Shown here in pieces: positions 6,578 through 15,516 of a stretch of DNA of 27,014 nt. The translations under genes and the position numbers were made by a program. This DNA is from Fusobacterium sp. (GTDB lineage: Bacteria > Fusobacteriota > Fusobacteriia > Fusobacteriales > Fusobacteriaceae), in NCBI GenBank assembly GCA_030527385.1, contig JAUNAY010000003.1, forward strand, positions 1 to 27,014, in the 5' to 3' direction. How positions within the stretch are numbered: position 1 is the stretch's first letter; each line of letters begins with the position of its first letter. The notes below the pieces were generated by a model, which saw only the letters and a program-made list of their open reading frames with translations, searched no databases and had not been told where the DNA came from.

Positions 6578-8635
6578 ATGAAAGAAGATTATAAACAGAT
6601 ATATTATTCTCTTAGTGATACTCAAATAAAATATTTTGATGAAAAAAATATAAAAAAATTATCAAATTTAGGGATAAATTCTTTATATGATCTATTTTAT
6701 TATTTTCCTAGGGCTTATGATGATAGGACAAATATAATGAAAATAAATGAGTTGCGTGGAGATGAATATGTAGTTTTAAAAGCTTCTTTGATGAAAATAG
6801 TAGCCCCTCCCACATATTCAAGAGTAAAAATGGTAAAGGCGACAGCCACAGATGGAACTGGTATAATAGAAATAGTGTGGTTTCAGATGCCATATTTAAG
6901 AAAAACTTTAAAATTAGGAGAGGAATATATTTTTATTGGACAGGTAAAAAGAGGATATGTTTTTCAAATGGTAAATCCAGAGTTTAAACTTAGTAGTAAT
7001 CAAAAAAAACTTGATGAAGGAGAGATCTTGCCAATATATAGTACAAGTAAAGATTTGCCACAAAATAGTTTTAGAAAATTGATGAAAGAAGCACTAAAAT
7101 TAAAAAATTCTTTATTTGTTGAAAATATTCCAGAAAACATTTTAAAAAAATATAGAATTGTAGGAAGAGAAAAAGCTTTAAAAGATATACATTTTCCCAA
7201 AAATAGTAAAGACATAGAGGAGGCAAAAAGAAGATTTGCCATAGAAGAACTTTTGGTGTTAGAGATGGGAATACTCCAAAAAAGATTTGAATTAGAAAGT
7301 GAAAATAAAAGTAAATATATCTTAGAAGATAAAAAATTATTAGTAAAACAATATTTAGAGTCTTTATCTTTTAGTTTGACAAAAGCACAAAAAAAGGTTG
7401 TAACAGAGATATATAAAGATTTAGCTAATGGAAGAATAGTAAATAGGCTTGTTCAAGGAGACGTAGGAAGTGGAAAAACAATAGTTTCAATGGTATTGTT
7501 ATTATATATGGTTGAAAATTCATATCAAGGTGTACTGATGGCTCCTACTGAAATTTTAGCAACTCAACACTATTTATCAGTTAAAGAAAAGTTTGCTAAG
7601 CTTGGAGTAAGAGTTGAACTCTTAACTGGAAGCTTTAAAGGTAAGACAAAAGAGAAACTTTTAGCAGATATAAAAGAGGGAAATATTGATATTGTGATAG
7701 GAACACACGCTTTAATAGAAGAAAATGTAATTTTTAAAAAGCTTGGACTAATAATTATAGATGAACAACATAGGTTTGGAGTTATTCAAAGAAAATTACT
7801 TAGAGATAAGGGTGTTTTAGCAAATTTAATTGTAATGAGTGCTACTCCCATACCTAGATCGTTAGCTTTAAGTATATATGGTGATTTAGATGTTTCAGTT
7901 ATAGATGAATTGCCACCTGGAAGAAAGCCTATAAAAACAAAATGGATTGCAAGTGATGATGATAGGGAAATTATGTATGACTTTATAGGGAAAAAGCTTT
8001 CTCAAGGAAGACAGGCATATTTTATAGCTCCACTTATTGAAGAAAGTGAAAAATTATCTGCAAAATCTACTGAAGAGTTATATGAAGAGGTAAGCAAAAA
8101 ACTTTTAAATTATAAAATTGGAGTGCTTCACGGAAAAATGAAAAATTCAGAAAAAGATGAAGTAATGACAAGATTTAAAAATAAAGAGTTGGACATATTA
8201 GTTTCTACTACTGTAATAGAGGTTGGGGTAGATGTTCCAAATGCTTCAATTATAGTAATTAATAATGCTGAACGTTTTGGACTTTCAGCATTACATCAAT
8301 TGAGAGGAAGAGTGGGAAGAGGAGAGCATCAATCCTACTGTTTTCTAGTTTCAAAAACGGAAAATGCTACATCTAAAGCAAGATTACAAATAATGGAAGA
8401 GACTCAAGATGGATTTAAAATAGCAGAAGAGGACTTAAAACTTAGAAAATCTGGAGAAATTTTTGGAACTAAGCAAAGTGGATTTAGTGATCTTAAATTT
8501 ACAGATATAGTTCACGATATAAAAACTATAAAATTGGTTAAGGAAATATGTGTAGAATATCTTAAAGAAAATAATGGAAAGATAGAAAATGATTATTTAC
8601 TAAAAGATATATCTGAAAAATTTAAAGAAAATTAA
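6578..8635 (+). CDS. recG: ATP-dependent DNA helicase RecG
   Basis: 685-residue RecG (family about 680-700), which remodels stalled forks and Holliday junctions. The N-terminal wedge/OB region (about 30-170) leads into superfamily 2 motor domains: Walker A GDVGSGKT at 294-301, Walker B DEQH at 395-398 followed by RFG, motif III SATPIPR, and the C-terminal block LRGRVGRGEHQSYCFL with the later RecG region GEIFGTKQSGFSDL. I start at ATG 6578 because GGAGAGGAGGG (6561-6571) ends six bases before it; the in-frame TTG at 6557 overlaps that site. No promoter is obvious after the yebC hairpin. All helicase motifs look intact. Confidence 0.97.
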   Translation: MKEDYKQIYYSLSDTQIKYFDEKNIKKLSNLGINSLYDLFYYFPRAYDDRTNIMKINELRGDEYVVLKASLMKIVAPPTYSRVKMVKATATDGTGIIEIVWFQMPYLRKTLKLGEEYIFIGQVKRGYVFQMVNPEFKLSSNQKKLDEGEILPIYSTSKDLPQNSFRKLMKEALKLKNSLFVENIPENILKKYRIVGREKALKDIHFPKNSKDIEEAKRRFAIEELLVLEMGILQKRFELESENKSKYILEDKKLLVKQYLESLSFSLTKAQKKVVTEIYKDLANGRIVNRLVQGDVGSGKTIVSMVLLLYMVENSYQGVLMAPTEILATQHYLSVKEKFAKLGVRVELLTGSFKGKTKEKLLADIKEGNIDIVIGTHALIEENVIFKKLGLIIIDEQHRFGVIQRKLLRDKGVLANLIVMSATPIPRSLALSIYGDLDVSVIDELPPGRKPIKTKWIASDDDREIMYDFIGKKLSQGRQAYFIAPLIEESEKLSAKSTEELYEEVSKKLLNYKIGVLHGKMKNSEKDEVMTRFKNKELDILVSTTVIEVGVDVPNASIIVINNAERFGLSALHQLRGRVGRGEHQSYCFLVSKTENATSKARLQIMEETQDGFKIAEEDLKLRKSGEIFGTKQSGFSDLKFTDIVHDIKTIKLVKEICVEYLKENNGKIENDYLLKDISEKFKEN

Positions 8636-8663
8636 ATTTTGATAAAATATTAAATAAAATTAG

Positions 8664-8694
8664 TTAGGCAAAGTAAGAATTTTTATGGTAAAAT
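8664..8694 (+). promoter_or_regulatory. Possible proS promoter (extended -10)
   Basis: TATGG followed by TAAAAT (8689-8694) resembles the extended -10 seen ahead of yebC. The -35 is poor (TTAGGC at 8664 with 19-base spacing). I see no T-box-like leader: only 35 bases separate it from the start. Confidence 0.45.
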
Positions 8695-8729
8695 GTAGAA
8701 TGTAATATAAAATTAACGTGGAGGGAAAA

Positions 8730-10439
8730 ATGAGATTTAGTAAGAGTTTTATAAAAACACTTAAAGAAACTCCTAAAGAAGCAGAAACAGCAAGTCACAA
8801 GCTTCTTTTAAGAGCAGGAATGATTAAAAAATTAACTAGTGGAGTATATACTTACTTACCATTAGGATACAAAGCTTTAAGAAAAGTCGAAAATATAGTA
8901 AGAGAAGAGATGAATAGAGCAGGAGCTCAAGAGATATTAATGCCAGTTCTTCAACCAGCTGAACTTTGGAAAGAGAGTGGAAGATGGGACGTTATGGGAC
9001 CTCTTATGATGAAATTACAAGATAGAAATAAGAGAGACTTTGTATTAGGACCAACACACGAAGAAGTAATCACAGATCTTATAAGAAATGATATATCTTC
9101 ATATAAAGCTTTACCACTAAATTTATATCAAATTCAAACAAAATTTAGAGATGAGATAAGACCAAGATTTGGACTTATGAGAGGAAGAGAGTTTGTGATG
9201 AAAGATGCTTATTCTTTCCATACATCTCAAGAATCTCTTGATGAAGAGTTTTTAAATATGAGAGATACATATTCAAGAATTTTCTCAAGATGTGGATTAA
9301 AATTTAGACCAGTTGAAGCAGACTCTGGAGCAATAGGTGGAAGTGGATCACAAGAGTTTCACGTATTAGCAGATTCTGGAGAAGATGAAATTATCTACTG
9401 TGATTCTTGTGAATATGCAGCAAACGTAGAGACTGCAACAAGTAAAGTTGAGCCAGCACCAGTTGAAGAGTTAAAAGATGCTGAACTTATAGATACACCA
9501 AATGTATCAAAAATTGATGATATAGTAAACTTCTTAAATATCCCTTATAGTAAAACTGTAAAGGCTATGATGTATAGAGATATGGGAACAGATCAAGTAT
9601 ATATGGTTTTAATAAGAGGAGATTATGAAGTAAACGAAACTAAATTGAGAAATGTAATTAATGCCGTAGACGTTGCTTTACTAACAGATGAAGAATTAGT
9701 GAAATATGGACTTGTAAAAGGATTCATCGGACCATATGGAATGGAATTAAAAGATATTAAAATTGTAGCTGATGAAGAAGTAACTAAGATAAATAACCAC
9801 ACAGCTGGAGGAAACAAGTTAGACACACATTATATCAATGTAAATTATGGAAAAGATTATACAGCTGATATAGTTGCAGATGTAAAAACAGTAAAACCTG
9901 GAGAAACTTGTCCAAGATGTGGAGGAAAACTTCATAGTGCAAGAGGAATAGAAGTAGGACATATATTCAAATTAGGAACTAAATATTCTCAAGCATTAAA
10001 TGCAACTTATCTTGATGATAAGGGAGAAAGTAAAGTTATGATAATGGGTTGCTATGGAATTGGAGTATCAAGAACTTTAGCATCTGCTATCGAACAAAAT
10101 AATGATGAGTTTGGAATTATATGGCCAACAGCTTTAGCTCCATATGTAGTAGATGTTATACCAGCTAATATTAAAAATGAAGATCAAGTAAAAGTTGCTG
10201 AAGAGATCTATAATGCTCTATTAGCAGATGGAATTGATTCAATGATAGATGATAGAGATGAAAGACCAGGATTCAAATTTAAAGATGCAGATCTTATTGG
10301 ATTCCCATTCAAAGTGGTATCAGGTAAAAAAGCTGGAGAAGGAATTGTTGAACTAAAGATAAGAAGAACTGGAGAAACATTAGAAGTTTCTAAAGATGAA
10401 GTAGTAGCAAAAGTAAGAGAATTAATGAAAAAATATTAA
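8730..10439 (+). CDS. proS: Prolyl-tRNA synthetase, bacterial type with editing domain
   Basis: 569-residue class II aminoacyl-tRNA synthetase charging tRNA-Pro. Motif 1 region RAGMIKKLTSGVYTYLPLG is near residues 28-46, motif 2 FRDEIRPRFGLMRGREFVMKD in the first third, and motif 3 around GIGVSRTLASAIEQNNDE. A YbaK-like editing insertion (about 225-390, containing KTVKAMMYR and a GPYGMELKDIKI stretch) separates motifs 2 and 3, the bacterial ProS architecture. The anticodon-binding domain forms the C-terminus. I start at ATG 8730 because GTGGAGGG (8718-8725) acts as its Shine-Dalgarno; the GTG inside that site is not a start. A strong hairpin follows the stop. Confidence 0.97.
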   Translation: MRFSKSFIKTLKETPKEAETASHKLLLRAGMIKKLTSGVYTYLPLGYKALRKVENIVREEMNRAGAQEILMPVLQPAELWKESGRWDVMGPLMMKLQDRNKRDFVLGPTHEEVITDLIRNDISSYKALPLNLYQIQTKFRDEIRPRFGLMRGREFVMKDAYSFHTSQESLDEEFLNMRDTYSRIFSRCGLKFRPVEADSGAIGGSGSQEFHVLADSGEDEIIYCDSCEYAANVETATSKVEPAPVEELKDAELIDTPNVSKIDDIVNFLNIPYSKTVKAMMYRDMGTDQVYMVLIRGDYEVNETKLRNVINAVDVALLTDEELVKYGLVKGFIGPYGMELKDIKIVADEEVTKINNHTAGGNKLDTHYINVNYGKDYTADIVADVKTVKPGETCPRCGGKLHSARGIEVGHIFKLGTKYSQALNATYLDDKGESKVMIMGCYGIGVSRTLASAIEQNNDEFGIIWPTALAPYVVDVIPANIKNEDQVKVAEEIYNALLADGIDSMIDDRDERPGFKFKDADLIGFPFKVVSGKKAGEGIVELKIRRTGETLEVSKDEVVAKVRELMKKY

Positions 10440-10445
10440 TTTTAC

Positions 10446-10477
10446 AAAGGCAGGCAGGATTTCTCCTCCTGCCTTTT
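10446..10477 (+). terminator. Strong terminator hairpin after proS
   Basis: Stem AAAGGCAGG (10446-10454) plus AGGA (10456-10459) pairs with TCCT (10464-10467) plus CCTGCCTTT (10468-10476), with one bulged C and a four-base loop TTTC. A short T-run ends it. It fills most of the 58-base gap before the next gene. Confidence 0.8.
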
Positions 10478-10497
10478 GTATATAGAGAGGAGAAATA

Positions 10498-11811
10498 ATG
10501 GGAGAAAAGAGAGAGAGTTTTACAAATAAGATTGGATTTATGTTATCGTGTGTAGGAGCAGCTATTGGATTAGGAAATATTTGGTTATTCTCTTGGAAAC
10601 TTGGAAAATATGGTGGGGCAGCTTTTTTAATCCCATATTTTATTTTTATAGCCTTATTTGCAGTAGTAGGATTAGTAGGAGAGATATCATTTGGAAGAAT
10701 GATGAAAAGGGGAATTTTTGGATTAAATGAAATTTTAAAAGATCTAAATCTACCTTTAAAAAATATGTTACCAATAATTCCAATTATATCTGTGGCAGGG
10801 GTATTTACATTTTATGTTATAGTTTTTGGTTGGGTTATAAAATATTTCTTCTCTTATTTAACAGGAAATATTAATGGAGTTGAATATGGGGCGTATTTTG
10901 GAAGTATAGCAGGACAAGCTAGTTCAATTCCGTGGCATATTTTAGGAGTTGTATTAAGTGTAATAGTAATCTCTTTTGGGGTAGTAAAAGGAATAGAAAA
11001 ACTTAATAAAATAATAATGCCGTTGATGTTTGTATTATTTTTAGGACTGATGGTAAGATCTCTTACTTTGCCTAATGCAATAGATGGAGTAAGATTTTTA
11101 TTACAACCAAATTGGAATATGTTAGCAGATCCTATGACGTGGATAATGGCATTAGGACAAGCCTTTTTTACAGTGGGATTAAGTGGGTCAGCACTTTTAG
11201 TATATGGAAGCTATTTAGGTGATGATGTAGAAATACCAGCAAGTGTAGTTCAAACTTGCTTTTTAGATACTGTTGCTGCATTGATGGCAGGATTTATTAT
11301 AATACCAGCAGCTTTTTCATTTGGATTAGATGCAGGTTCAGGACCATCACTATTATTTATAACTATACCAGCAATCTTTTCAAATATTCCTGGTGGACAG
11401 ATATTAGGTGGATTATTCTTTTTAAGTGTAATTTTTGCAGCTTTATCTTCTGCAATTAATCAATTAGAAGTGCCAGTAGAAGCATTGATGGATAGATTTA
11501 AACTAAGTAGAAAAAAATCAGCTGTGATAGTTGGAAGTATAGCAGGTTTAATAGGAATATTTTTAGATTTGAATATGGATTTGTTTGGAAGATTTGCAGA
11601 TTTTGTATCAATTATTTTAATTCCACTAGGTGCTGTTATAGGATTAGGAGTTTACTTTTATTATGTAGATAAAAATAAAGTTATTGCAGAGATAAATAAA
11701 GGAAGTAGCATAAAAGCTGGGGCTTTGATTTTATGGTTAGGAAGATATATTTTTATACCTGGAACAGCAGGGATAATAATTTTAGGATTGATATATGGAA
11801 GTATAGGATAA
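10498..11811 (+). CDS. Sodium-dependent symporter, NSS/SNF family
   Basis: 437-residue inner-membrane protein, about 11 predicted membrane segments, with LeuT-type fold. The first helix carries the NSS sodium/substrate-site signature AAIGLGNIW (residues 21-29) and the following GGAAFLIPY. Family members import amino acids with Na+ (tryptophan, tyrosine, branched-chain and others); the substrate is not readable. LeuT-like proteins usually have Arg in this loop (NxxRFP) as part of the outer gate; here the corresponding position is Leu30 in IWLFSW, with basic residues K34 and K37 shortly after. The start follows GAGAGGAG. No promoter is visible between the proS hairpin and this gene, so read-through may set its expression. 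Ends in a shared bidirectional hairpin. Confidence 0.9.
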   Translation: MGEKRESFTNKIGFMLSCVGAAIGLGNIWLFSWKLGKYGGAAFLIPYFIFIALFAVVGLVGEISFGRMMKRGIFGLNEILKDLNLPLKNMLPIIPIISVAGVFTFYVIVFGWVIKYFFSYLTGNINGVEYGAYFGSIAGQASSIPWHILGVVLSVIVISFGVVKGIEKLNKIIMPLMFVLFLGLMVRSLTLPNAIDGVRFLLQPNWNMLADPMTWIMALGQAFFTVGLSGSALLVYGSYLGDDVEIPASVVQTCFLDTVAALMAGFIIIPAAFSFGLDAGSGPSLLFITIPAIFSNIPGGQILGGLFFLSVIFAALSSAINQLEVPVEALMDRFKLSRKKSAVIVGSIAGLIGIFLDLNMDLFGRFADFVSIILIPLGAVIGLGVYFYYVDKNKVIAEINKGSSIKAGALILWLGRYIFIPGTAGIIILGLIYGSIG

Positions 11812-11834
11812 AAGGGGCTTTAATGCCCCTTTTT
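11810..11834. terminator. Bidirectional terminator between converging genes
   Basis: AAAAGGGGC (11810-11818) / GCCCCTTTT (11825-11833), six-base loop, T-rich on both strands. It overlaps the stop codons of both the symporter (+) and scrK (-), so it serves both. Confidence 0.9.
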
Positions 11835-12786
11835 AATATTCAAGATCTTTTAATACCTCATCAAGTTTTGGAATAGCAGGGATAGCTCCTCTTTTTTCAA
11901 TGCAAAGACCTGCTACACAATTTGCAAATTTTAAAAATTCATAGCCATCATTTTCAGTTAAATCGGAAAAAGTTTTATTTGTAGTAATAAATTTGTATAA
12001 AATAGCTCCCCAAAAAGAATCGCCAGCTCCTGTTGTATCTATTACTTCTCTTTTTTTACCTTTAGATTGAATTTCAAAATTTTTAGTTTTTAATAATGCT
12101 CCATCAGCACCTAAAGTTATAACAACACAAGAAACGCCTTGTTTTAATAGAATATCCCCAGCTTTTGAAGGAGATTTTTCACCTGTTAAAAGTTCAGTCT
12201 CTTCATCAGAAATTTTTATAATATCTACATATTTTATAACTGAACGCATCTCTTTTATGGCAATTTCTTTTGAATCCCAAAGTAAAGCTCTATAATTGGG
12301 ATCATAAGATATGATAAGACCATTTTTTTTAGCTTCAGATATTGAAAAAAGAGTGGCAGTTTTTGAAGGTTCATTTGTTAAAGAAAGAGAGCCAAAATGA
12401 AATATTTTACTGTTTTTTAAAATCTCAACATCTATTTCTTCTTTTTTTAATTGAGTATCAGCTCCTGGTTTTCTAGCAAAAGAGAACTCTCTTTCTCCAT
12501 CTTTTAAGTTTACAAAAGCTAAAGTTGTAAAGAAATCTTTATCTAAAATTAAGTTATCAGTGTTAATTTTAAATTTATTCAGTGTATTTTTTAAAAAATG
12601 TCCGTGCATATCATCTCCAACTTTTCCAATAAAAGCTGTATTAATACCTAAATTTTGAAGAGCTACAAGAACATTTGCAGGAGCGCCACCAGGATTTTGT
12701 TCAAATAGTTTCATTCCATTTTCAGAAGTACCATAGGTTGTAAAATCAATTAAAAGCTCACCAAGAGCTGTTACTCCATATTTCAT
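11833..12786 (-). CDS. scrK: Fructokinase, PfkB/ribokinase family
   Basis: 317-residue PfkB-family sugar kinase, phosphorylating the fructose freed by sucrose-6-phosphate hydrolysis to fructose-6-phosphate. N-terminal GELLIDF, then the substrate-side motif NPGGAPANV (31-39), and the PfkB signature DTTGAGDSF (249-257) with D255 as catalytic base and GAGD as the anion hole. The start is ATG at 12786 behind CGGAGGAA, 13 bases after the scrB stop, so it is the third gene of the scrA-scrB-scrK operon. Family certain; fructose specificity comes mainly from context. Confidence 0.92.
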   Translation of the reverse strand: MKYGVTALGELLIDFTTYGTSENGMKLFEQNPGGAPANVLVALQNLGINTAFIGKVGDDMHGHFLKNTLNKFKINTDNLILDKDFFTTLAFVNLKDGEREFSFARKPGADTQLKKEEIDVEILKNSKIFHFGSLSLTNEPSKTATLFSISEAKKNGLIISYDPNYRALLWDSKEIAIKEMRSVIKYVDIIKISDEETELLTGEKSPSKAGDILLKQGVSCVVITLGADGALLKTKNFEIQSKGKKREVIDTTGAGDSFWGAILYKFITTNKTFSDLTENDGYEFLKFANCVAGLCIEKRGAIPAIPKLDEVLKDLEY

Positions 12787-12799
12787 AATATTCCTCCGA

Positions 12800-14125
12800 T
12801 TAAATTTTATAAAATTCTATATTAAAAATATTATTGTTTTTACTTTCTAAAATGATATTTTCGCCAGTAGAAAAAATATTAGCAGTAAATACTTCTTCTC
12901 CATCATTTAAAAATATTTCAAGACAAGAGTTATCAGAAAAAATATGAATTTTAAAAAGAGATTTTAATTTGCATTTTCTTATGCTTCTCTTTTGGTTTAA
13001 ACTATCTCTGCTTAAGCTAAATATTTTATTAAAATAATCATAATTAAGAAAAGTTTTATTAATTATATCACTTTTTATTTCAATTGAGAAATCATCTTTT
13101 AGATTTTTAAAATCAATAATTAATTCATAAGTTTTGCCAAAAATATTATAGTTTTTTAAATTAATTTTATTATTGATAGATATATCATTTAAAAATATAG
13201 ATTCTTTTCTTAAAAGTTTTAAATTTTGATGAGGAATTTGAAATATTTTCTTCTCTTTTAAAATAAGTTTTCTAGGAATAGTAAGATTATGAATCCATCC
13301 CTCATTAACACTTGGCAAATTTGTATTTTCTGGCATTCCAACCCAGCCTATCAAAATATTGTCTCCATTTTTATCTTTAAAAGTTTGTGGAGCATAAAAT
13401 TCAAAACCTCTGTCTAATTCACAAAAGTTTTTTTCATCATCATTGATTATATATCCAGATTGAAAAAGATTGTTATATAAAAATTCTTTTGCCTCTAAAC
13501 CTTGAGGACAAAATAAAAGTGCTTCATCTTTATTAAAAAATACTTTATCTGGACATTCACACATATAACCAAAATTTTCTTTTAAAAGTTCTCCTTTAAA
13601 ATGCCAATTTATTAAATCATTAGAGATATATTCAACAACTGTTCCAGTTAAATTAGAGCGTTGGGCACCTAAAACTAAAGAATAATTTTTGCCATTAAAC
13701 CAAACTTTAGGATCTCTAAAATGTTTAGTATATTGATTTGGAATCTCTTTATTAGAAATAACAGAACCAAGTTTTTTAAAATTTACTCCATCTTCAGAGA
13801 CAGCTAAACATTGATATGATTCTCTAATATCATTACTTTTTACATTTCCAGTATATATAAGATAAAGTTTATTATCTTTTTCAATAGCACTCCCAGAATA
13901 GCAACCATCTTTATCAAACCAATCCGTAGGAGAAAGAGCTATTGGAAGCTCTTCCCAATCTACTAGATTTTTACTTTTTAAATGTGCCCAATGCTTATTT
14001 TTATGTTCACAACTATTTGGATTGTATTGGTAAAAAATATGATACTCACCTTTAAAAAAGATAAGCCCGTTTGGGTCATTTAAGAGTCCTTTTTTAGGAT
14101 TTATATGAAACTTATTTCTCCACAT
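12800..14125 (-). CDS. scrB: Sucrose-6-phosphate hydrolase, glycoside hydrolase family 32
   Basis: 441-residue cytoplasmic GH32 enzyme splitting sucrose-6-phosphate into glucose-6-phosphate and fructose. The catalytic triad is visible: nucleophile D17 in NDPNG (16-20), transition-state stabiliser D138 in FRDP, and general acid E190 in MCECPD. A five-bladed propeller (about 1-300) is followed by a beta-sandwich. No signal peptide, as expected for a PTS-coupled hydrolase. The gene starts two bases after scrA stops, implying tight coupling. Length is slightly below the 450-490 common for the family, lost from the C-terminal sandwich rather than the active site. Confidence 0.95.
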   Translation of the reverse strand: MWRNKFHINPKKGLLNDPNGLIFFKGEYHIFYQYNPNSCEHKNKHWAHLKSKNLVDWEELPIALSPTDWFDKDGCYSGSAIEKDNKLYLIYTGNVKSNDIRESYQCLAVSEDGVNFKKLGSVISNKEIPNQYTKHFRDPKVWFNGKNYSLVLGAQRSNLTGTVVEYISNDLINWHFKGELLKENFGYMCECPDKVFFNKDEALLFCPQGLEAKEFLYNNLFQSGYIINDDEKNFCELDRGFEFYAPQTFKDKNGDNILIGWVGMPENTNLPSVNEGWIHNLTIPRKLILKEKKIFQIPHQNLKLLRKESIFLNDISINNKINLKNYNIFGKTYELIIDFKNLKDDFSIEIKSDIINKTFLNYDYFNKIFSLSRDSLNQKRSIRKCKLKSLFKIHIFSDNSCLEIFLNDGEEVFTANIFSTGENIILESKNNNIFNIEFYKI

Positions 14126-14127
14126 AA

Positions 14128-15471
14128 CTATTCCTTTCTTTTTAATAAAATTTGAGTCATTATTATTCCAGTTCCCATAGATATTGCAATCATAATTAAA
14201 TACATAAGCAAGTTATGACCTAAATATGCTGGAATAGCTGGTATAAAAGTTACTCCCATAACAGCTGGAGCAACTTCAAAAAGTTTAGCAAAAGCTCCAC
14301 CTACTGCTCCTCCAATCATTCCAGAAATAAAAACTCTTGAATTAGGCAAAGTTATACCAAATAAAAGAGGTTCGGTTATTCCAAAGAAACAAGGAACAAT
14401 TGATGAAAAGTTAAGAGCTTTTTTCTCTTTATTTTTTTCTCTTAAAGTGTAGGCAATAGCAGCTCCAGCTTGTCCAGCCATAGAAGCAGTAATTAAAGCA
14501 TTTAATGGATTGATACCATCAGAAGAAAGATAGCTTGCTTCTACGATCATAAGCGAATGATGAAGTCCAGCTATTGTAAGGAGTTGTTGAACGCCACCAA
14601 AGATAGCTCCACCTATACCAAAAGGAATATTTAATATATATTTAATACTTATCATAATTATATGCTCGATAGTTGAAAATAAAGGATTTATTATTAAAAA
14701 TCCAAGACTCATACCAATAATTATAGTAAGAAATGGAGTAAAAACTAAATCTATAACAGAAGGCATCCAAGATTTAATCCATTTTTCAATAAAAGCTCCA
14801 AATATACCAACTATTAAAGCAGGAATAATTGTTCCTTGAAATCCTTGGATTTTAAAAATCCATAGGTGTAATGGTTGGACATTTCCAGAAGCTACTTCCC
14901 AAGCATTAGGTATCATAGGAGCAACTAGCATAAGTCCTAAAACTATACCAATGACTGGAGTGCCACCAAATCTTTTAAAAGAAGACCAAACGACAAGAGC
15001 AGGTAAAAATATAAAAACTGTATCTGTAACAACTTGACTTAATGTTAAAAATTCAGGAGAAAAGTTTATTTTAAGTTGTAAAGCAAACCCTCTAAGTCCC
15101 ATAAATAGTCCAGTAGCAACAAGAACTGGAATTAGTGGAATAAATACATCAGCAAGTGCTCTTAAACTTTTTTGAAAAATATTAAGATTTGAATATGCTT
15201 CTTCTTTGATACCAGTTGTTTTTATCTCTCCATCTTCGTTTAAAATATCGAAAACTTTATTTACTTTACCAGTTCCTAATATTATTTGATGTTGACCAGA
15301 TTGAAAAAAATATCCACCTACACCGTTTATATTTTTAATTCCTTCTTTGTTAACTTTTGAATCATCTGTTACAATCAATCTAAGCCTTGTTGCACAATGT
15401 TCCATAACTTTAATATTTTCTTTTCCACCTACATTTTTTAATATTAAATTAGCTACCATATTGTAATCCAT
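14128..15471 (-). CDS. scrA: PTS sucrose-specific EIIBC component
   Basis: 447-residue sucrose permease of the glucose-sucrose PTS family; transports sucrose and phosphorylates it to sucrose-6-phosphate. The N-terminal EIIB domain (1-85) carries phosphorylation site C26 in EHCATRLRL. The rest is the membrane EIIC domain, with the diagnostic GITEPLLFGITLP near residues 365-377. There is no C-terminal EIIA domain, so phosphate must come from an EIIA encoded elsewhere (a Crr/glucose-type EIIA is the usual donor). First gene of the operon. The Shine-Dalgarno AGGAGG (15500-15505) lies 28 bases from the ATG with a perfect hairpin between; no nearer site or alternative in-frame start exists before a stop. 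A LacI-type operator lies in the leader. Confidence 0.95.
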   Translation of the reverse strand: MDYNMVANLILKNVGGKENIKVMEHCATRLRLIVTDDSKVNKEGIKNINGVGGYFFQSGQHQIILGTGKVNKVFDILNEDGEIKTTGIKEEAYSNLNIFQKSLRALADVFIPLIPVLVATGLFMGLRGFALQLKINFSPEFLTLSQVVTDTVFIFLPALVVWSSFKRFGGTPVIGIVLGLMLVAPMIPNAWEVASGNVQPLHLWIFKIQGFQGTIIPALIVGIFGAFIEKWIKSWMPSVIDLVFTPFLTIIIGMSLGFLIINPLFSTIEHIIMISIKYILNIPFGIGGAIFGGVQQLLTIAGLHHSLMIVEASYLSSDGINPLNALITASMAGQAGAAIAYTLREKNKEKKALNFSSIVPCFFGITEPLLFGITLPNSRVFISGMIGGAVGGAFAKLFEVAPAVMGVTFIPAIPAYLGHNLLMYLIMIAISMGTGIIMTQILLKRKE

Positions 15472-15481
15472 AATTTTTTTA

Positions 15482-15505
15482 GTATAGAAAAACTATACCC
15501 CTCCT
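15482..15505 (-). promoter_or_regulatory. scrA ribosome binding site separated from the start by a hairpin
   Basis: On the minus strand AGGAGG (15500-15505) is followed by GTATAG-TTTTT-CTATAC (15498-15482), a perfect 6-bp stem, then 10 bases to ATG at 15471. Linear spacing is 28 bases; folding out the hairpin leaves about 11, a workable distance. Confidence 0.6.
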
Positions 15506-15516
15506 TTTTAAAATGT

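Noticed and set aside
8636..8729. T-box or other riboswitch ahead of proS
   Set aside because: The leader after the likely -10 is only about 30 bases with no specifier stem or antiterminator-like structure.
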